Notes under the pieces: generated by a model
What the model saw: the letters and a program-made list of their open reading frames with translations, nothing else
The model's database searches: none
Told to the model about the DNA's origin: nothing
Assembly: GCA_013360915.1 (NCBI GenBank)
Contig: JABWAT010000002.1
Coordinates: forward strand, 556,009-620,008
Origin: Bacteroidota bacterium
GTDB lineage: Bacteria; Bacteroidota; JABWAT01
Direction: 5' to 3'
DNA length: 64,000 nt
Position numbers and translations under genes: made by a program
Shown: piece by piece, positions 16,203 through 26,271 of the stretch
Position numbering within the stretch: the first letter of the stretch is position 1
Layout: each line of letters begins with the position of its first letter

Positions 16203-19010
16203 TTATCCGGTATTCTTCATTCCTGCCGCAATTCCATTTACCGTTTCGCGCAGAACAAAAAGAATCTGAGCCCGCTCTGGATCGTCTTCCTGAAGGGTCC
16301 GGAGCTGCTTCAGCAATCTGATCTGAATCCGGTTCATCGGATCGATATACGGATTCCGGCGGTGAATACTTCTCTGCAGGGTCGACTGATGATCCAGAAT
16401 CCGGTTTTCGCCGGTAATCATCAGGATCATCTCACGCGTCAGATTGAATTCGTTCAGGAGTCCGGACAGAAACTGTTCTCCCTGTTTTTTATCAGGAAAC
16501 AGATCCAGATACTCCATGGCAAGGCGCGTATTGGATTTACCCAATGCATTTTCAATGTTTTTGATAAAGGTGGAAAAGTAATTCCATTCCCGATATAATT
16601 TCTGAAGGAAGGGCAGTCCGGTCTCGGGGTTTTCATTTATCCAACGTGACAGGCCGGTCCCGACTCCGTAAAAACCAGGAATAAGCAGTCGGGTCTGCAT
16701 CCAGGAAAAAACCCATGGGATGGCACGCAGGTCTTTCAGTGAGGTTCCGGCCTTCCTGCGGGTGGGCCGGCTTCCGATCTGCAAGGTTGAAATCAGGTCA
16801 ATGGGTGTGTAAACCTGATAAACCTTCATAAAATCCGTGCCATTGATCAGATCCTGATAGGCCTCCATGCTCAGGTCGCTGATGCGATCCATGTGCCGGA
16901 TCCAATCCGGGGCGGGTGGAGGAGGCACTGGGGTTCCGGGAGGATAAAAACTGGATTTGATGACCGAGTTGATAACCTGCTCCAGGGTTCTGAGTGCAAT
17001 TTCACGGAATCCATATTTCTGGGATATCATTTCACCCTGTTCGGTGATGCGGATTCTTCCGTTAACGGTGCCAGAAGGCTGAGCGAGAATGGCTTCACTC
17101 GAATATCCGCCTCCGCGGCCGATAGAGCCGCCTCGTCCGTGGAACAACCGGAAGGTAACCCCGTGTTGATCACAGACTGTCCGGATGTTCAGTTGGGCAT
17201 TATAGAGCTGCCAGTTGGAGGCCAGGATGCCGCCGTCTTTTGAAGAGTCAGAATAGCCAAGCATGATTTCCTGAAAGTGTCCGCGGTCTCTGATGGCCTC
17301 ACGGTAACTTTTTGCCGAGAACAGCCGGTCAAGGATGGATGGGAGTGCTTTCAGATCAGAAATGGTTTCGAAAAGAGGTACAATATTGACCATCAGCTGC
17401 CGGCGACCTGAACCAGTGAGGGGAAACAAACCAAATTCTTTGAACAACAGCAAAAGGGCCAATACATCCGATTCATCTTCACACATCGAGATGATAAAAT
17501 TCTCGACACAATCGGGTGAAATAACCGCTTTGGCCCAACGAATGGTTCTGACAGTGGAAATGAGCTCAGAAGTCGTATCTGAAAACTTGAATTCAGGTGA
17601 GAATAGCGGTCTGGGTGATCCGATTTCCCGTTCCAGCACAGCCACACGCTCACCAAGGGTAAGTGAAGACCAGGTTGGTTCGGCTCCGCTCTGCCGGAGC
17701 AGTTCAGAAACGCCTTTTCTGATCACCTCAGAATTCTGCCGGATGTCGAGGGAAGAAAAATGAAATCCGAAAACCTTGATTTTATAAATAAACGGGTCGA
17801 TGGCATCGGTGACCAGGTGCCTGACATTCTGCTGAATCAGTTCATTCCGGATAATGGTCAGATCGTCAATCAAAGCAGTGGCTGTCTGATAGGAATGTCG
17901 CAAAGGCGTATCCTGTCCTGATTGATCTCGGGTAAGGATAATCCGTTCTCTGATCAGCACAAGATGGGTTCGGAACCATTCGTGGGGACTGCGGACCTGG
18001 CCTGCAATGACACCAGGAAAATCCTGACTGTAAGTCTGTATTTCCCTGGCAACGCGGTCGCAATAGGCCGATTCGTAGGGTTTCCTGAGGTGGCTGATCG
18101 AAAATTTCGAAATCAGATCGGTCAATTCAGAGACATAATGTTCCAAAATGGCCTTACGTTGCAGGACCAGAGTTTCTCTGGTCACCGCAGCAGTGACAAA
18201 GGGATGGCCGTCGCGATCGCCGCCGATCCAAGAACCTGGTTTAACCACCGGGGGAACCGGTGTATTTTCACCTAACCAGTCATTAAATGTGTACCTGAAC
18301 TTTTCGTATAAATCACCAATGGCCGGGTACAGTACCTCATTGAGATAAAACAAACCGGTCTTGACTTCGTCGATGACTTCAACCTGGTGGGTTCTGACTT
18401 CATCAGTCAGCCAGATGCTGATAATTTCCGATTTGATCTGCTGTCGGGTCTGAAGTGTTTCTGAAGGAGTCAGCGGATGATGATCCTTTTCAGTCATTAA
18501 TTGATACAACCGCTGGTATTTTTCAAGCATCGTTTTCCGCTTGGCTTCGGTGGGGTGAGCGGTAAAGGTCGGCACGATTTCCACATTCTGGATGAATCCG
18601 ATGAATGAATTTACTGCCTGTGGTTTCAGGTTCAGTTCAGATTTGATATCGGGCAGGGTACCGCGGCTTTTATTCGTTACCGGATCCATTTCATAGGCAC
18701 GGGAACGTCTGGCCCGGTGAACATGCTCAGCCAGATTTACCAGATGAAAATACGTGGTGAACGCCCGGGTAAGCAGTGATAATTGCTCAAGATTGCACCG
18801 GTCCAGCAGTCGGTTGATATCTTTGACTGTCCCAAGATCACCGCTTTCGTTAGCTTCAATCGATTTAAGCCTGACCTCTTCTTCCAGATTGAAAAAGGCC
18901 TCTCCACATTGTTCCCTGATGACCTCGCCAAGCAAAGAACCTAAAAATTGAATATCCTGCCGGAGACCCTGATCGGTAGGTTGGGAAACAGTGGACTGGG
19001 TGTGTGTCAT
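16203..19010 (-). CDS. ppc: Phosphoenolpyruvate carboxylase
   Basis: A protein of 935 residues, within the bacterial PEPC range. It carboxylates PEP with bicarbonate to oxaloacetate, the anaplerotic supply of the TCA cycle. The catalytic His152 lies in TFTAHPTEAKRK. IGGDRDGHPFV, GYSDSSKDGG and the Gly-rich loop GRGGSIGRGGG (around residues 622-633) are all present. The C-terminus MKNTG resembles the usual QNTG end, needed for allostery and catalysis in family members. The start is the ATG at 19010; a promoter lies 30-60 bases upstream. It is flanked by same-strand genes with their own signals, so it is probably monocistronic. No defect is seen. Confidence 0.95.
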   Translation of the reverse strand: MTHTQSTVSQPTDQGLRQDIQFLGSLLGEVIREQCGEAFFNLEEEVRLKSIEANESGDLGTVKDINRLLDRCNLEQLSLLTRAFTTYFHLVNLAEHVHRARRSRAYEMDPVTNKSRGTLPDIKSELNLKPQAVNSFIGFIQNVEIVPTFTAHPTEAKRKTMLEKYQRLYQLMTEKDHHPLTPSETLQTRQQIKSEIISIWLTDEVRTHQVEVIDEVKTGLFYLNEVLYPAIGDLYEKFRYTFNDWLGENTPVPPVVKPGSWIGGDRDGHPFVTAAVTRETLVLQRKAILEHYVSELTDLISKFSISHLRKPYESAYCDRVAREIQTYSQDFPGVIAGQVRSPHEWFRTHLVLIRERIILTRDQSGQDTPLRHSYQTATALIDDLTIIRNELIQQNVRHLVTDAIDPFIYKIKVFGFHFSSLDIRQNSEVIRKGVSELLRQSGAEPTWSSLTLGERVAVLEREIGSPRPLFSPEFKFSDTTSELISTVRTIRWAKAVISPDCVENFIISMCEDESDVLALLLLFKEFGLFPLTGSGRRQLMVNIVPLFETISDLKALPSILDRLFSAKSYREAIRDRGHFQEIMLGYSDSSKDGGILASNWQLYNAQLNIRTVCDQHGVTFRLFHGRGGSIGRGGGYSSEAILAQPSGTVNGRIRITEQGEMISQKYGFREIALRTLEQVINSVIKSSFYPPGTPVPPPPAPDWIRHMDRISDLSMEAYQDLINGTDFMKVYQVYTPIDLISTLQIGSRPTRRKAGTSLKDLRAIPWVFSWMQTRLLIPGFYGVGTGLSRWINENPETGLPFLQKLYREWNYFSTFIKNIENALGKSNTRLAMEYLDLFPDKKQGEQFLSGLLNEFNLTREMILMITGENRILDHQSTLQRSIHRRNPYIDPMNRIQIRLLKQLRTLQEDDPERAQILFVLRETVNGIAAGMKNTG

Positions 19011-19039
19011 CCTGAGTAATTTCTTAAGTATATTTTGTT

Positions 19040-19071
19040 TAAAGTTAATTAATTAAGGGTAGGTTCCCAAA
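19040..19071 (-). promoter_or_regulatory. Candidate Bacteroidota-type promoter for ppc
   Basis: On the minus strand: TTTG (19071-19068), a 20-base spacer, then TAACTTTA (19047-19040), 5 of 6 defined bases of TAnnTTTG. The predicted start leaves a leader of about 23 bases. The same -7 octamer occurs at 43334. Confidence 0.5.
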
Positions 19072-19091
19072 CAGGCGGGCAAAGAGAGGAG

Positions 19092-19126
19092 AAAAAGCGA
19101 ACCTGATTTCATTCAGAAATCAGGTT
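19092..19126 (-). terminator. Intrinsic terminator after the M20 dipeptidase gene
   Basis: A perfect 11-bp inverted repeat (19100-19110 with 19116-19126, loop ATTCA) is followed on the minus strand by CGC and a T5 run (19096-19092). It lies 16 bases beyond the stop of the M20 gene. Confidence 0.75.
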
Positions 19127-19141
19127 CACAGAAGGGAAGTA

Positions 19142-20527
19142 TCAGACCCGGCCCAGCCGGCTGATTTCATCAAACAGGTGCACCTGGCTGATGATGGCTT
19201 TTCGGAAATCGCCGAGATGAAGCGACTCATTTTCTGAATGGGCATTGGTGTAAGGATCTTCAATTCCAGTCAATAAAGCAGGAATGTTACCCAGGGCCTC
19301 TGAAAACGGACCTGCAAAGGGAATACTTCCACCCGAGCCGATATAAACTGCCTCACGGCCATACCCGGATTTCAGAGCTCTTCTGGCGGCATCGAAATAG
19401 GGATGAGCAATGTCGGTGCTCCAGTGATTTCCGCGTTTTTCTTCAATGAAACTGATCTTCACATTCCATGGGGCCAGTTCAGTGATCCGTTTTTTCAATG
19501 CTTCAAGAGCAAATTCCCGGCTGATATCCGGAACGGTCCGCAATCCCAGTTTGGCCCAGGCTTTCTCGAGAACCACATTTCCGGCGGAAGTCCGGCTGCC
19601 CGCTACCATTGAGTTAACCACAAGTGAGGGTTGCCGCCAGAGTTTTTCAAGAATCTCATCACCGCCTCCGAACACATCCACTCCTTCCAGCACCTGTGCA
19701 TGTTCTCTGAACAGGTCGGGTGTCATCTTCAGGCTGCCGATCATGTCACGTTCGGTCTGACTGAGGGGTCTGACTTTGCTGATCAGTTCAGGGATGGCCA
19801 GAGTGCCATCTTCACTCACCAGACCTGCAATGATTTTAGAAAGGGCAATAACCGGGTCGGGAACCGGCCCACCGTAAATACCGGAATGCAGGGGATGGTC
19901 GAGTGAAGAGACTTCAACCTGCAGGGTGACCAGACCTCGCAGGCTGACAGTCATGGATGGAATGCCGGTGTCATAATTTCCAACATCGGCCAGAACCATG
20001 ACATCGGCCGCCAACCGGTCCCGGTATGCTTTCAGAAAGTCCTGCAAATGAGCCGATCCGATTTCCTCCTCCCCTTCAATAATGACTTTCACATTAACCG
20101 GGAGTGATCCGGTTGTTCTCAGCCATGAAGCAATGCTGGCCAGATGAAGGACGACACCGGCCTTGTCATCGGCAATGCCACGGGCATAGATCCGGTCCCC
20201 AATCACTGTTGGTTCATATACCGGTGTTTTCCAAAGCTCTTCACGCATGGGCGGCTGAACGTCGTGGTGTGCATACAGCAAAATGGTCGGTTTGTCACTT
20301 CCTGCATGAAGCCAGTCGCCATAAATGTAGGGATGGACCCCAGGCAACCGTAAAATTTCAATGTGTTCCAGTCCAGCCTTTCCCATTTGGGAAGCAACTT
20401 CATTGGCTGACGTTTCCAAATGAACCGGATCGAATCCGGCCCAGGAACAGGAGGGAATACGGGCAAGGGTTTTAAGGTCATTCAGAAAAGAGTCAAAATG
20501 CTGGTCGGCATAGATGGCAGGTTTCAT
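19142..20527 (-). CDS. M20-family dipeptidase
   Basis: A metallo-dipeptidase of 461 residues of the M20 carnosinase/PepV-like group; no signal peptide, so cytoplasmic. Di-zinc landmarks: LLYAHHDVQPP, ARGIADDKAG with the bridging Asp, IEGEEEIGS with the catalytic Glu pair, and the C-terminal AHSENE His. The lid domain runs from about 190 to 350 (SSLDHPLHSGIYGG). It probably hydrolyses short peptides with broad specificity. The start codon is only 23 bases beyond the T-tract of the terminator that follows the TonB receptor gene. That leaves little room for an own promoter, so expression may depend on read-through. A second M20 peptidase lies at 41808-43172; the two are diverged paralogues. Confidence 0.88.
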   Translation of the reverse strand: MKPAIYADQHFDSFLNDLKTLARIPSCSWAGFDPVHLETSANEVASQMGKAGLEHIEILRLPGVHPYIYGDWLHAGSDKPTILLYAHHDVQPPMREELWKTPVYEPTVIGDRIYARGIADDKAGVVLHLASIASWLRTTGSLPVNVKVIIEGEEEIGSAHLQDFLKAYRDRLAADVMVLADVGNYDTGIPSMTVSLRGLVTLQVEVSSLDHPLHSGIYGGPVPDPVIALSKIIAGLVSEDGTLAIPELISKVRPLSQTERDMIGSLKMTPDLFREHAQVLEGVDVFGGGDEILEKLWRQPSLVVNSMVAGSRTSAGNVVLEKAWAKLGLRTVPDISREFALEALKKRITELAPWNVKISFIEEKRGNHWSTDIAHPYFDAARRALKSGYGREAVYIGSGGSIPFAGPFSEALGNIPALLTGIEDPYTNAHSENESLHLGDFRKAIISQVHLFDEISRLGRV

Positions 20528-20550
20528 GGTTTCTCCGTTTTTTAATATAA

Positions 20551-20583
20551 AATAAAAAACCCCGTCCGGAGTTCCGAACGGGG
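20551..20583 (-). terminator. Intrinsic terminator after the TonB-type receptor gene
   Basis: An 11-bp stem (20573-20583 with 20560-20570, one mismatch, 2-base loop) is followed on the minus strand by TTTTTTATT. It stands 24 bases after the receptor stop and immediately upstream of the M20 start. Confidence 0.8.
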
Positions 20584-20607
20584 TCAGATATTCACAGCTT
20601 TATCAGA

Positions 20608-23600
20608 TCAGAACGTGTAGCGGATTCCCAGCATAAAATAAGCACGGGAGGCATTGTCACTTTCCACAAACGGATAGGAAACCGTTTTTCCGCCAACCGG
20701 GTCGAAACTGAATACCTGCATGCCTGGTTTGATGGATGAGGTATTGGGTTGCAATCCGCGGTACCGGAGCGGACGACCGGAGTTTGGATTACCTGTTTCA
20801 TAGGCCAGCCGTTTAACCACGCCGAAATCATCACCAAGAAGATCCAGGACATTCAGGATGTCGAGCGTGATTTCGAATTTGTGGTTTTCCATTCCGGGGA
20901 AGGTTGGAATCGGAATTTCCTGGGCAATCCGCATATCGAGCATGGTTACCCAGGGAAGGCGACCCGAATTCCGCTTCATGATTTTTCCTTTTTGCTCTTT
21001 CACGAGCGGATCAGCATCAATAAAACCGAAAAAGGCATCATAGGTGGAGGCATCGGCTTCAACAAAGTTTGATCCTGATTTTACAGGATTGCCACTTCCA
21101 TCCAACTTCACTAAAAAGATGTCATTACGGTCTTTCGGAATATACATCAGGTCATTTTCATTGAAGTTGTCGCCGTTAATGTCCCCATTGTAGGTGTAGG
21201 TATACGGCACGCCTGACCGGTTTTCACCGAAAAGTGAAATGGTGGTGGCAAAGCCAGGGAACATCGGACTGACGTCTTCCCATTTGAATTCATAGGATAT
21301 GGCACCAATCACGCGATGGCGGAGCTCGAAGTCAGAAGTTGCAAGATCGATGTTATTCGGATCCACAACGCCGTTAAAACGGGCTTGGGAAACGGCCTGA
21401 CTTGAAAGCACACTGTTCAGATCGGTGGAGCGGGAATAGGTGTAGGCACCCGAAAAACTAAAGTTTTGAAGAATGCCTTCGCCTGCATACATCGGTTTCT
21501 GAATTTGAGGGGTTACACTCCATTGGTAACCTTCCTTGCTGTTTTTCAGCAACATTACGTTGGTGAAGTTGTTCGAATTGACACGTGCTCTGTTTGTGAA
21601 TCCTGAGTTGGTCCAGAAGTGGGGGCGTCCATCTGCCAGTTTGCCTTGAACGGCACCAATGTTCAGATCATAATAGTTGGCATCATTCAGGTTTTTTGAA
21701 TAAATGAACTCAAGGGATCCGACAAAGCCCATCGGAAGCTGAACATCGGTTGCTGCATTTAACCGCATCACTTGCGGGAATACATAATCCGGATCGACAA
21801 TGTTGATTTCCGATGAAGCCACCGGTGACAAGGTTACCCCGGCACGGGTGTCACCCGGTAACATCTGGTTGTCAGGGTCTGCAATAAAGTTAATTTTTGC
21901 AGAAGTGCTGGAGTATTGAATCCGGCTGATTTCGATCCCGGTGTTTGAATAATTGTTGGAAATCCAGACGAACGGGGTCCGGCCAGAGAAAATCCCGATT
22001 CCACCGCGAAGCTGTACCAGTTTATTATCCATCACGTCCCAGTTCACGCCCAGACGGGGTGACCACTGGAGGTTGCCTGAAGGCATTTCATCGGTGCGGT
22101 ATCCGGGAAAATATTTTGAAACTGAATCATTCTTTGCAGGTGTATCGGGTAAAACCGGCACATCAAGACGGACACCTGCAGTCAGTTTAAGGTTGGGCAT
22201 CGGGGAGTATTCATCCTGGATATAGACGCCATACCGGGCCGCTCCAAACTGGGCAGCAGGTTTGCGTTTACCTGTATTTGAATAGCTATACTCATACCGG
22301 GAAGCCTTTCCTGCATAGAAATCGGCAAAATTTTCAAATTCATAGAGACCATACAGGTTTCTTATAAACAGGTTGTCGAATTTGAAAAACTCGTTGTTGG
22401 TTCCAAAGGTCAGGATATGATCGCCAAAAAAATCACCGGCAAACCAGGTCAGGTTGTTGGTAACTTCAATCAGGTCCTGATCGAGTGTATTGGCAACAGA
22501 GAAGTTTTCCTGGCCGGCATACAGGTTCAGAGATCCCTGTTTAATCCGGATGGAAGGAAATGGGTTACCCTCAGGATCCCGTCCATCGCGGATGGCGGTG
22601 TAAGAAACGCGGAATTCGTTGGTCAGACTATTAGAAAGACGGGAATTCACCTGGAAGACTGGTGCATATTGAGTGCTGGCAAACAGGTAGTTCCGGTTTG
22701 AGAGCGAAAAATCGGTACCAGTCCGGGTCAGGTTATCGTCAAATCCATCAACATAGTTGAAGCGCAGAGTAAGGGTATGATCCTCTAACAGGTTGTAATC
22801 GAGGCGCATAAAAATTTTGTCACTGTTGGTTTTGCGGGTAAACAGTGAGTAGCTGCCCGGGTCATAGCCGTAACGGTTGCGCAAAGTGTCCGAGAAAGCT
22901 TTGATGGTGGAAGGATCCATACCAAAACTGGTGGCACCAGGGGTGGTTGAAGGTTGAATCGTTGAAGGTGTTTCCTTCCGGCTCAGTTCACCATTGACGA
23001 AAAAGAAAAGTTGGTCTTTAACAACCGGACCACCGACGCTGAATCCATATACTTTTTCATTGAATTCCGGAAAATCGGTTTTCAATGGGCCTTCTGCGAC
23101 CCAATCCTGATTTCTGAAAAAATAATAGGCAGATCCCGAGTATTTGTTGCTTCCCGATTTGGTGATGGCGTTGACCAGACCACCGGTAAATCCACCCTGA
23201 CGTACATCATAGGGAGCCACATTGACTTTGATTTCCTGAATGGCATCTATGGCAATCGGTTGTGTTCCGGCTTGTCCTCCGGGGGTCCCGGTTGTGGAGA
23301 GTCCGAATACGTCATTCAGAACGGCACCATCAACCTGAATGTTGTTATAGCGGTTGTTTTTACCGCCGATGCTGTTCCCGCTTACCTGAGGAGTCAGACG
23401 GGTGAAATCCTGCAATGAACGCGAAATGGTTGGCAATGCAGAGAGTTGTTCGGCCGAAACAGTTGTTGAAGCACCGGTCCTTGCAGCAGAAATGAGCGGA
23501 TTCCGCTCTGCGGTAACCACAATTTCTTCGGTGCTCAGATCCTCGCTGACCAACTGAAAGTCGATCCGGAGGTTTTGTGAGAGTTCGATAAAAATGTCAG

Positions 23601-23904
23601 GCAGTTCCTCTGCACGATAACCGACGTAACTGACCTTAATGGAATAAGGTCCGCCGGGTTTCATATTATTCAGATTAAACCGTCCGTCATCACGGGTGGT
23701 GGTTCCATAGATGGTGTTGGTTGGGAGGTGACGGGCAACAACGGTGGCACCTATCAGGATTTCACCTGTGTTGGACGAAACCATTCCATTCATCGCTGCA
23801 GTGGTCAGTCCCTGTGCTGAAAGGTTGGCTGCAGTAAACAGCACCACCATCAGGGTCAGTGACAGACGCCGGAGAAAAGAACTCGATGCGTTGGCAACTT
23901 TCAT
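20608..23904 (-). CDS. Oar-like TonB-dependent outer-membrane receptor
   Basis: A protein of 1098 residues. The signal peptide is about 1-31 (cleavage near LSAQ). A carboxypeptidase-regulatory-like Ig domain spans about 35-120 (NGMVSSNTGEILIGATVV ... YVGYRAEELP), then a TonB plug (VTAERNPLIS ... LPTISRSLQDFTRLTPQVSG ... VDGA) and a large beta-barrel ending in the terminal strand YFMLGIRYTF. This layout matches Oar/OmpA-related TonB proteins, which import or export large substrates in FCB bacteria. A classical TonB box is not obvious. There is no SusD partner, so a SusC-type glycan importer is unlikely. A TAnnTTTG-like element (TAATTTTG) stands at 23971-23978 on the minus strand, giving a leader of about 60 bases. 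A strong terminator closes it, so it is monocistronic. The substrate is unknown. Confidence 0.85.
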   Translation of the reverse strand: MKVANASSSFLRRLSLTLMVVLFTAANLSAQGLTTAAMNGMVSSNTGEILIGATVVARHLPTNTIYGTTTRDDGRFNLNNMKPGGPYSIKVSYVGYRAEELPDIFIELSQNLRIDFQLVSEDLSTEEIVVTAERNPLISAARTGASTTVSAEQLSALPTISRSLQDFTRLTPQVSGNSIGGKNNRYNNIQVDGAVLNDVFGLSTTGTPGGQAGTQPIAIDAIQEIKVNVAPYDVRQGGFTGGLVNAITKSGSNKYSGSAYYFFRNQDWVAEGPLKTDFPEFNEKVYGFSVGGPVVKDQLFFFVNGELSRKETPSTIQPSTTPGATSFGMDPSTIKAFSDTLRNRYGYDPGSYSLFTRKTNSDKIFMRLDYNLLEDHTLTLRFNYVDGFDDNLTRTGTDFSLSNRNYLFASTQYAPVFQVNSRLSNSLTNEFRVSYTAIRDGRDPEGNPFPSIRIKQGSLNLYAGQENFSVANTLDQDLIEVTNNLTWFAGDFFGDHILTFGTNNEFFKFDNLFIRNLYGLYEFENFADFYAGKASRYEYSYSNTGKRKPAAQFGAARYGVYIQDEYSPMPNLKLTAGVRLDVPVLPDTPAKNDSVSKYFPGYRTDEMPSGNLQWSPRLGVNWDVMDNKLVQLRGGIGIFSGRTPFVWISNNYSNTGIEISRIQYSSTSAKINFIADPDNQMLPGDTRAGVTLSPVASSEINIVDPDYVFPQVMRLNAATDVQLPMGFVGSLEFIYSKNLNDANYYDLNIGAVQGKLADGRPHFWTNSGFTNRARVNSNNFTNVMLLKNSKEGYQWSVTPQIQKPMYAGEGILQNFSFSGAYTYSRSTDLNSVLSSQAVSQARFNGVVDPNNIDLATSDFELRHRVIGAISYEFKWEDVSPMFPGFATTISLFGENRSGVPYTYTYNGDINGDNFNENDLMYIPKDRNDIFLVKLDGSGNPVKSGSNFVEADASTYDAFFGFIDADPLVKEQKGKIMKRNSGRLPWVTMLDMRIAQEIPIPTFPGMENHKFEITLDILNVLDLLGDDFGVVKRLAYETGNPNSGRPLRYRGLQPNTSSIKPGMQVFSFDPVGGKTVSYPFVESDNASRAYFMLGIRYTF

Positions 23905-24064
23905 AACTTCCTCTTGAGCTGGTTATAACGAATTCCGGTGAACCCGGGGATCCGATTTTGTGATCCGAGGCAAAATTACAAACGGTTGGTCAATTTTTAC
24001 CACGCAAATCACCCGAAAAGGTGAGAATCCGATAATTTAATCTTGTGGTAAAACAAAAAGAGAG

Positions 24065-24117
24065 AAAGAAAAACGGCCCAGTTACCAGTTATCTGTCAGA
24101 TTCCCGGCAAATGGGCC
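24065..24117 (-). terminator. Probable terminator after speA
   Basis: GGCCCA (minus strand 24117-24112) pairs with TGGGCC (24080-24075) across a 31-base loop, followed by GTTTTTC. The stem is short and the loop long, so this is only a moderate call. Confidence 0.4.
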
Positions 24118-24134
24118 TGTAAGATGAAGGAAAA

Positions 24135-26060
24135 TCAGTGAAGTGACTTCAGATATGTATATTCCAGAAGGGCCTTTTCATATTCCTGTAAAAGTTTGAT
24201 TCCCTCGCTCGGCTTAACAATATCCTGTTTAATGGCCTGATCCACCTGTTTCTTCATGCTTCGGACCAGGTCACTCGGTACATACTGGTTCATGCTCAAA
24301 ACCTCACCGATGGTGCTTCCTTCGATGGTTTCCTCAATGTACCAACCCAGATCTTCATCTGGATCGAGGAACAGGTGAACCTCGTTGACCCTTCCGAACA
24401 GGTTATGAAGATCTCCCATCACATCCTGATAGGCACCGGTCATAAAGAGTCCAAGGTAATAGGGCTCACCGTTGATGGCATGCAGCTGAAGTGTATCCTT
24501 CACGTCATGCAGGTCAATGAACTTGTTGACTTTGCCATCCGAGTCACAGGTGATATCGGCCAGAGTGGTCACCCGGTCCGGCTGTTCCTGAAGCCGGTGA
24601 ATGGGAACAATGGGGAACAACTGTCCCAGCGCCCAGTAATCGGGTAACGATTGAAATACCGAAAAATTACACAAATACTGATCACTCAGGGAGGTTTTCA
24701 ATTCCTGAATTTCTTCGGGTATATATTCCTGATCGGCATACATGAAAACAATCCGTGCTGCAATCTCCCAATAAAGTGTGTCAATCGAGGCCTTGTCATC
24801 CAATTCAAGATAGCCAAGATCAAAAAGGGACTGGGATTGTTCCTTATAGTACAAAAGGTCGTGGTAGCATTCCATCACATTGTTTTTGGTCAGCCGGTCA
24901 CGGGTTTCCACCAACGCATCAATCAGTTTATGGACCGGACGACCTTCTCCGTTCCTCGCGTAGTAATGACGGAGCTTCTCGATTTTTCCGAACACTTCCA
25001 CCACAATCATGGAGTGATGAGCAACAATGGCACGACCACTTTCACTGACGATATTCGGATGACTGACTTTTTCCTCATCGCAGACATCCTGTATGGCGTA
25101 TACGATGTCATTGGCATATTCCTGCATGGAATAGTTGATGGAAGAGGAGAAAACGCTCTTTGATCCATCATAATCCACCCCGAGACCACCGCCCACATCG
25201 ATGTATTCGAGGGACTGACAGCCATGTTTGATCAGTTTGGCAAAAAAACGGGCGCCTTCACGCACCGCACGTGTGATGACCTGTATATCCGGAATCTGAC
25301 TGCCGATGTGAAAGTGAATGAGTTTGAGGGCATCTTCCATCTGGACTTCCCTCAGCATCTCAACTGCATCGAGAATATCGGCGGTTGACAGGCCGAACTT
25401 GGCATTGTCTCCGCTCGACGTGGCCCATTTTCCGGTACTTTTTGCCGCCAGTTTAACCCGGACCCCGATCATGGGTTTTACTTTCATTTCCCGGGCAACC
25501 TGAATGATGGTCCTGACTTCTTCCAGTTTTTCGGCCACCATGATGACTTTTTTGCCAATCCGGTTGCCGTTCAGGGCAAAACGGATAAATTGGGTATCCT
25601 TGTAACCATTACAGACAATCAGACTGTCGTAATTTTTATGCATCGACAGGGCAGCAATGAGTTCGGGTTTGCTTCCTGCCTCGACGCCGTAGTTGTAGGG
25701 CTTTCCGGCATCCAGTATTTCCTCGACCACTTCGCGCATCTGGTTGACTTTGATCGGGAATACGCCGGTGTACTTTCCTTTGTAACCCTGATCACGGATC
25801 GCTGTGGTGAATGCTTCGTTCAACGATTCCACCCGGTGTCGCAGCAAATCCTGAAAACGGATCTGGAGGGGGAAGGAAAGACCTTCTTCTTTTGCAGCCG
25901 CAATCACGTCGGTGATACGGATGGTCTGTGCAGGATCCTGTGATGGACAGGCAACCAGATAACCTTCCTCATCCACACGAAAATACCCGATTCCCCAGCC
26001 ATCTATATTGTACAGCTTACGGGCACTCTCCACTGACCAGCTTTCAGTTACCGCCGACAT
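24135..26060 (-). CDS. speA: Biosynthetic arginine decarboxylase
   Basis: I start at the ATG at 26060, preceded by GAGGAA at good distance, giving 641 residues; the longer frame to 26099 adds a hydrophobic stretch not seen in the family. It is a PLP fold-III enzyme converting arginine to agmatine, the entry to putrescine and spermidine. PLP Lys104 is in FPIKVNQ. HIGSQIPDI and YIDVGGGLGVDYDGS form the phosphate-binding site, and CDSDGK holds the catalytic Cys-Asp region. The insertion and four-helix C-terminal domain are present, so length is normal. A perfect TACTTTTG -7 element lies at 26096-26089 on the minus strand, about 29 bases upstream, without an obvious -33 box. Agmatinase and other polyamine genes are not in the window. 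Confidence 0.94.
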   Translation of the reverse strand: MSAVTESWSVESARKLYNIDGWGIGYFRVDEEGYLVACPSQDPAQTIRITDVIAAAKEEGLSFPLQIRFQDLLRHRVESLNEAFTTAIRDQGYKGKYTGVFPIKVNQMREVVEEILDAGKPYNYGVEAGSKPELIAALSMHKNYDSLIVCNGYKDTQFIRFALNGNRIGKKVIMVAEKLEEVRTIIQVAREMKVKPMIGVRVKLAAKSTGKWATSSGDNAKFGLSTADILDAVEMLREVQMEDALKLIHFHIGSQIPDIQVITRAVREGARFFAKLIKHGCQSLEYIDVGGGLGVDYDGSKSVFSSSINYSMQEYANDIVYAIQDVCDEEKVSHPNIVSESGRAIVAHHSMIVVEVFGKIEKLRHYYARNGEGRPVHKLIDALVETRDRLTKNNVMECYHDLLYYKEQSQSLFDLGYLELDDKASIDTLYWEIAARIVFMYADQEYIPEEIQELKTSLSDQYLCNFSVFQSLPDYWALGQLFPIVPIHRLQEQPDRVTTLADITCDSDGKVNKFIDLHDVKDTLQLHAINGEPYYLGLFMTGAYQDVMGDLHNLFGRVNEVHLFLDPDEDLGWYIEETIEGSTIGEVLSMNQYVPSDLVRSMKKQVDQAIKQDIVKPSEGIKLLQEYEKALLEYTYLKSLH

Positions 26061-26271
26061 GTCTTTCCTCAGAAAAAAAAGTAGGGTGCAAAAGTACAAT
26101 AAAATTCAAAAAATTGTGTGCAGCTCTCCCTTTCATTTTTGACCTGTATGTAACTACTTGGATCTAATCTTTTACTCAGAGGTTAAAATTTCTTGATCTG
26201 GTAAAATCGGTTCCATATATTCGGACTGTTATCTCTTTTTAAATCCCGAGAAAATAAGGTAACCAAATCCC

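Noticed and set aside
20608..23904. SusC-type glycan importer
   Set aside because: There is no SusD-like lipoprotein beside it and the layout is Oar-like.
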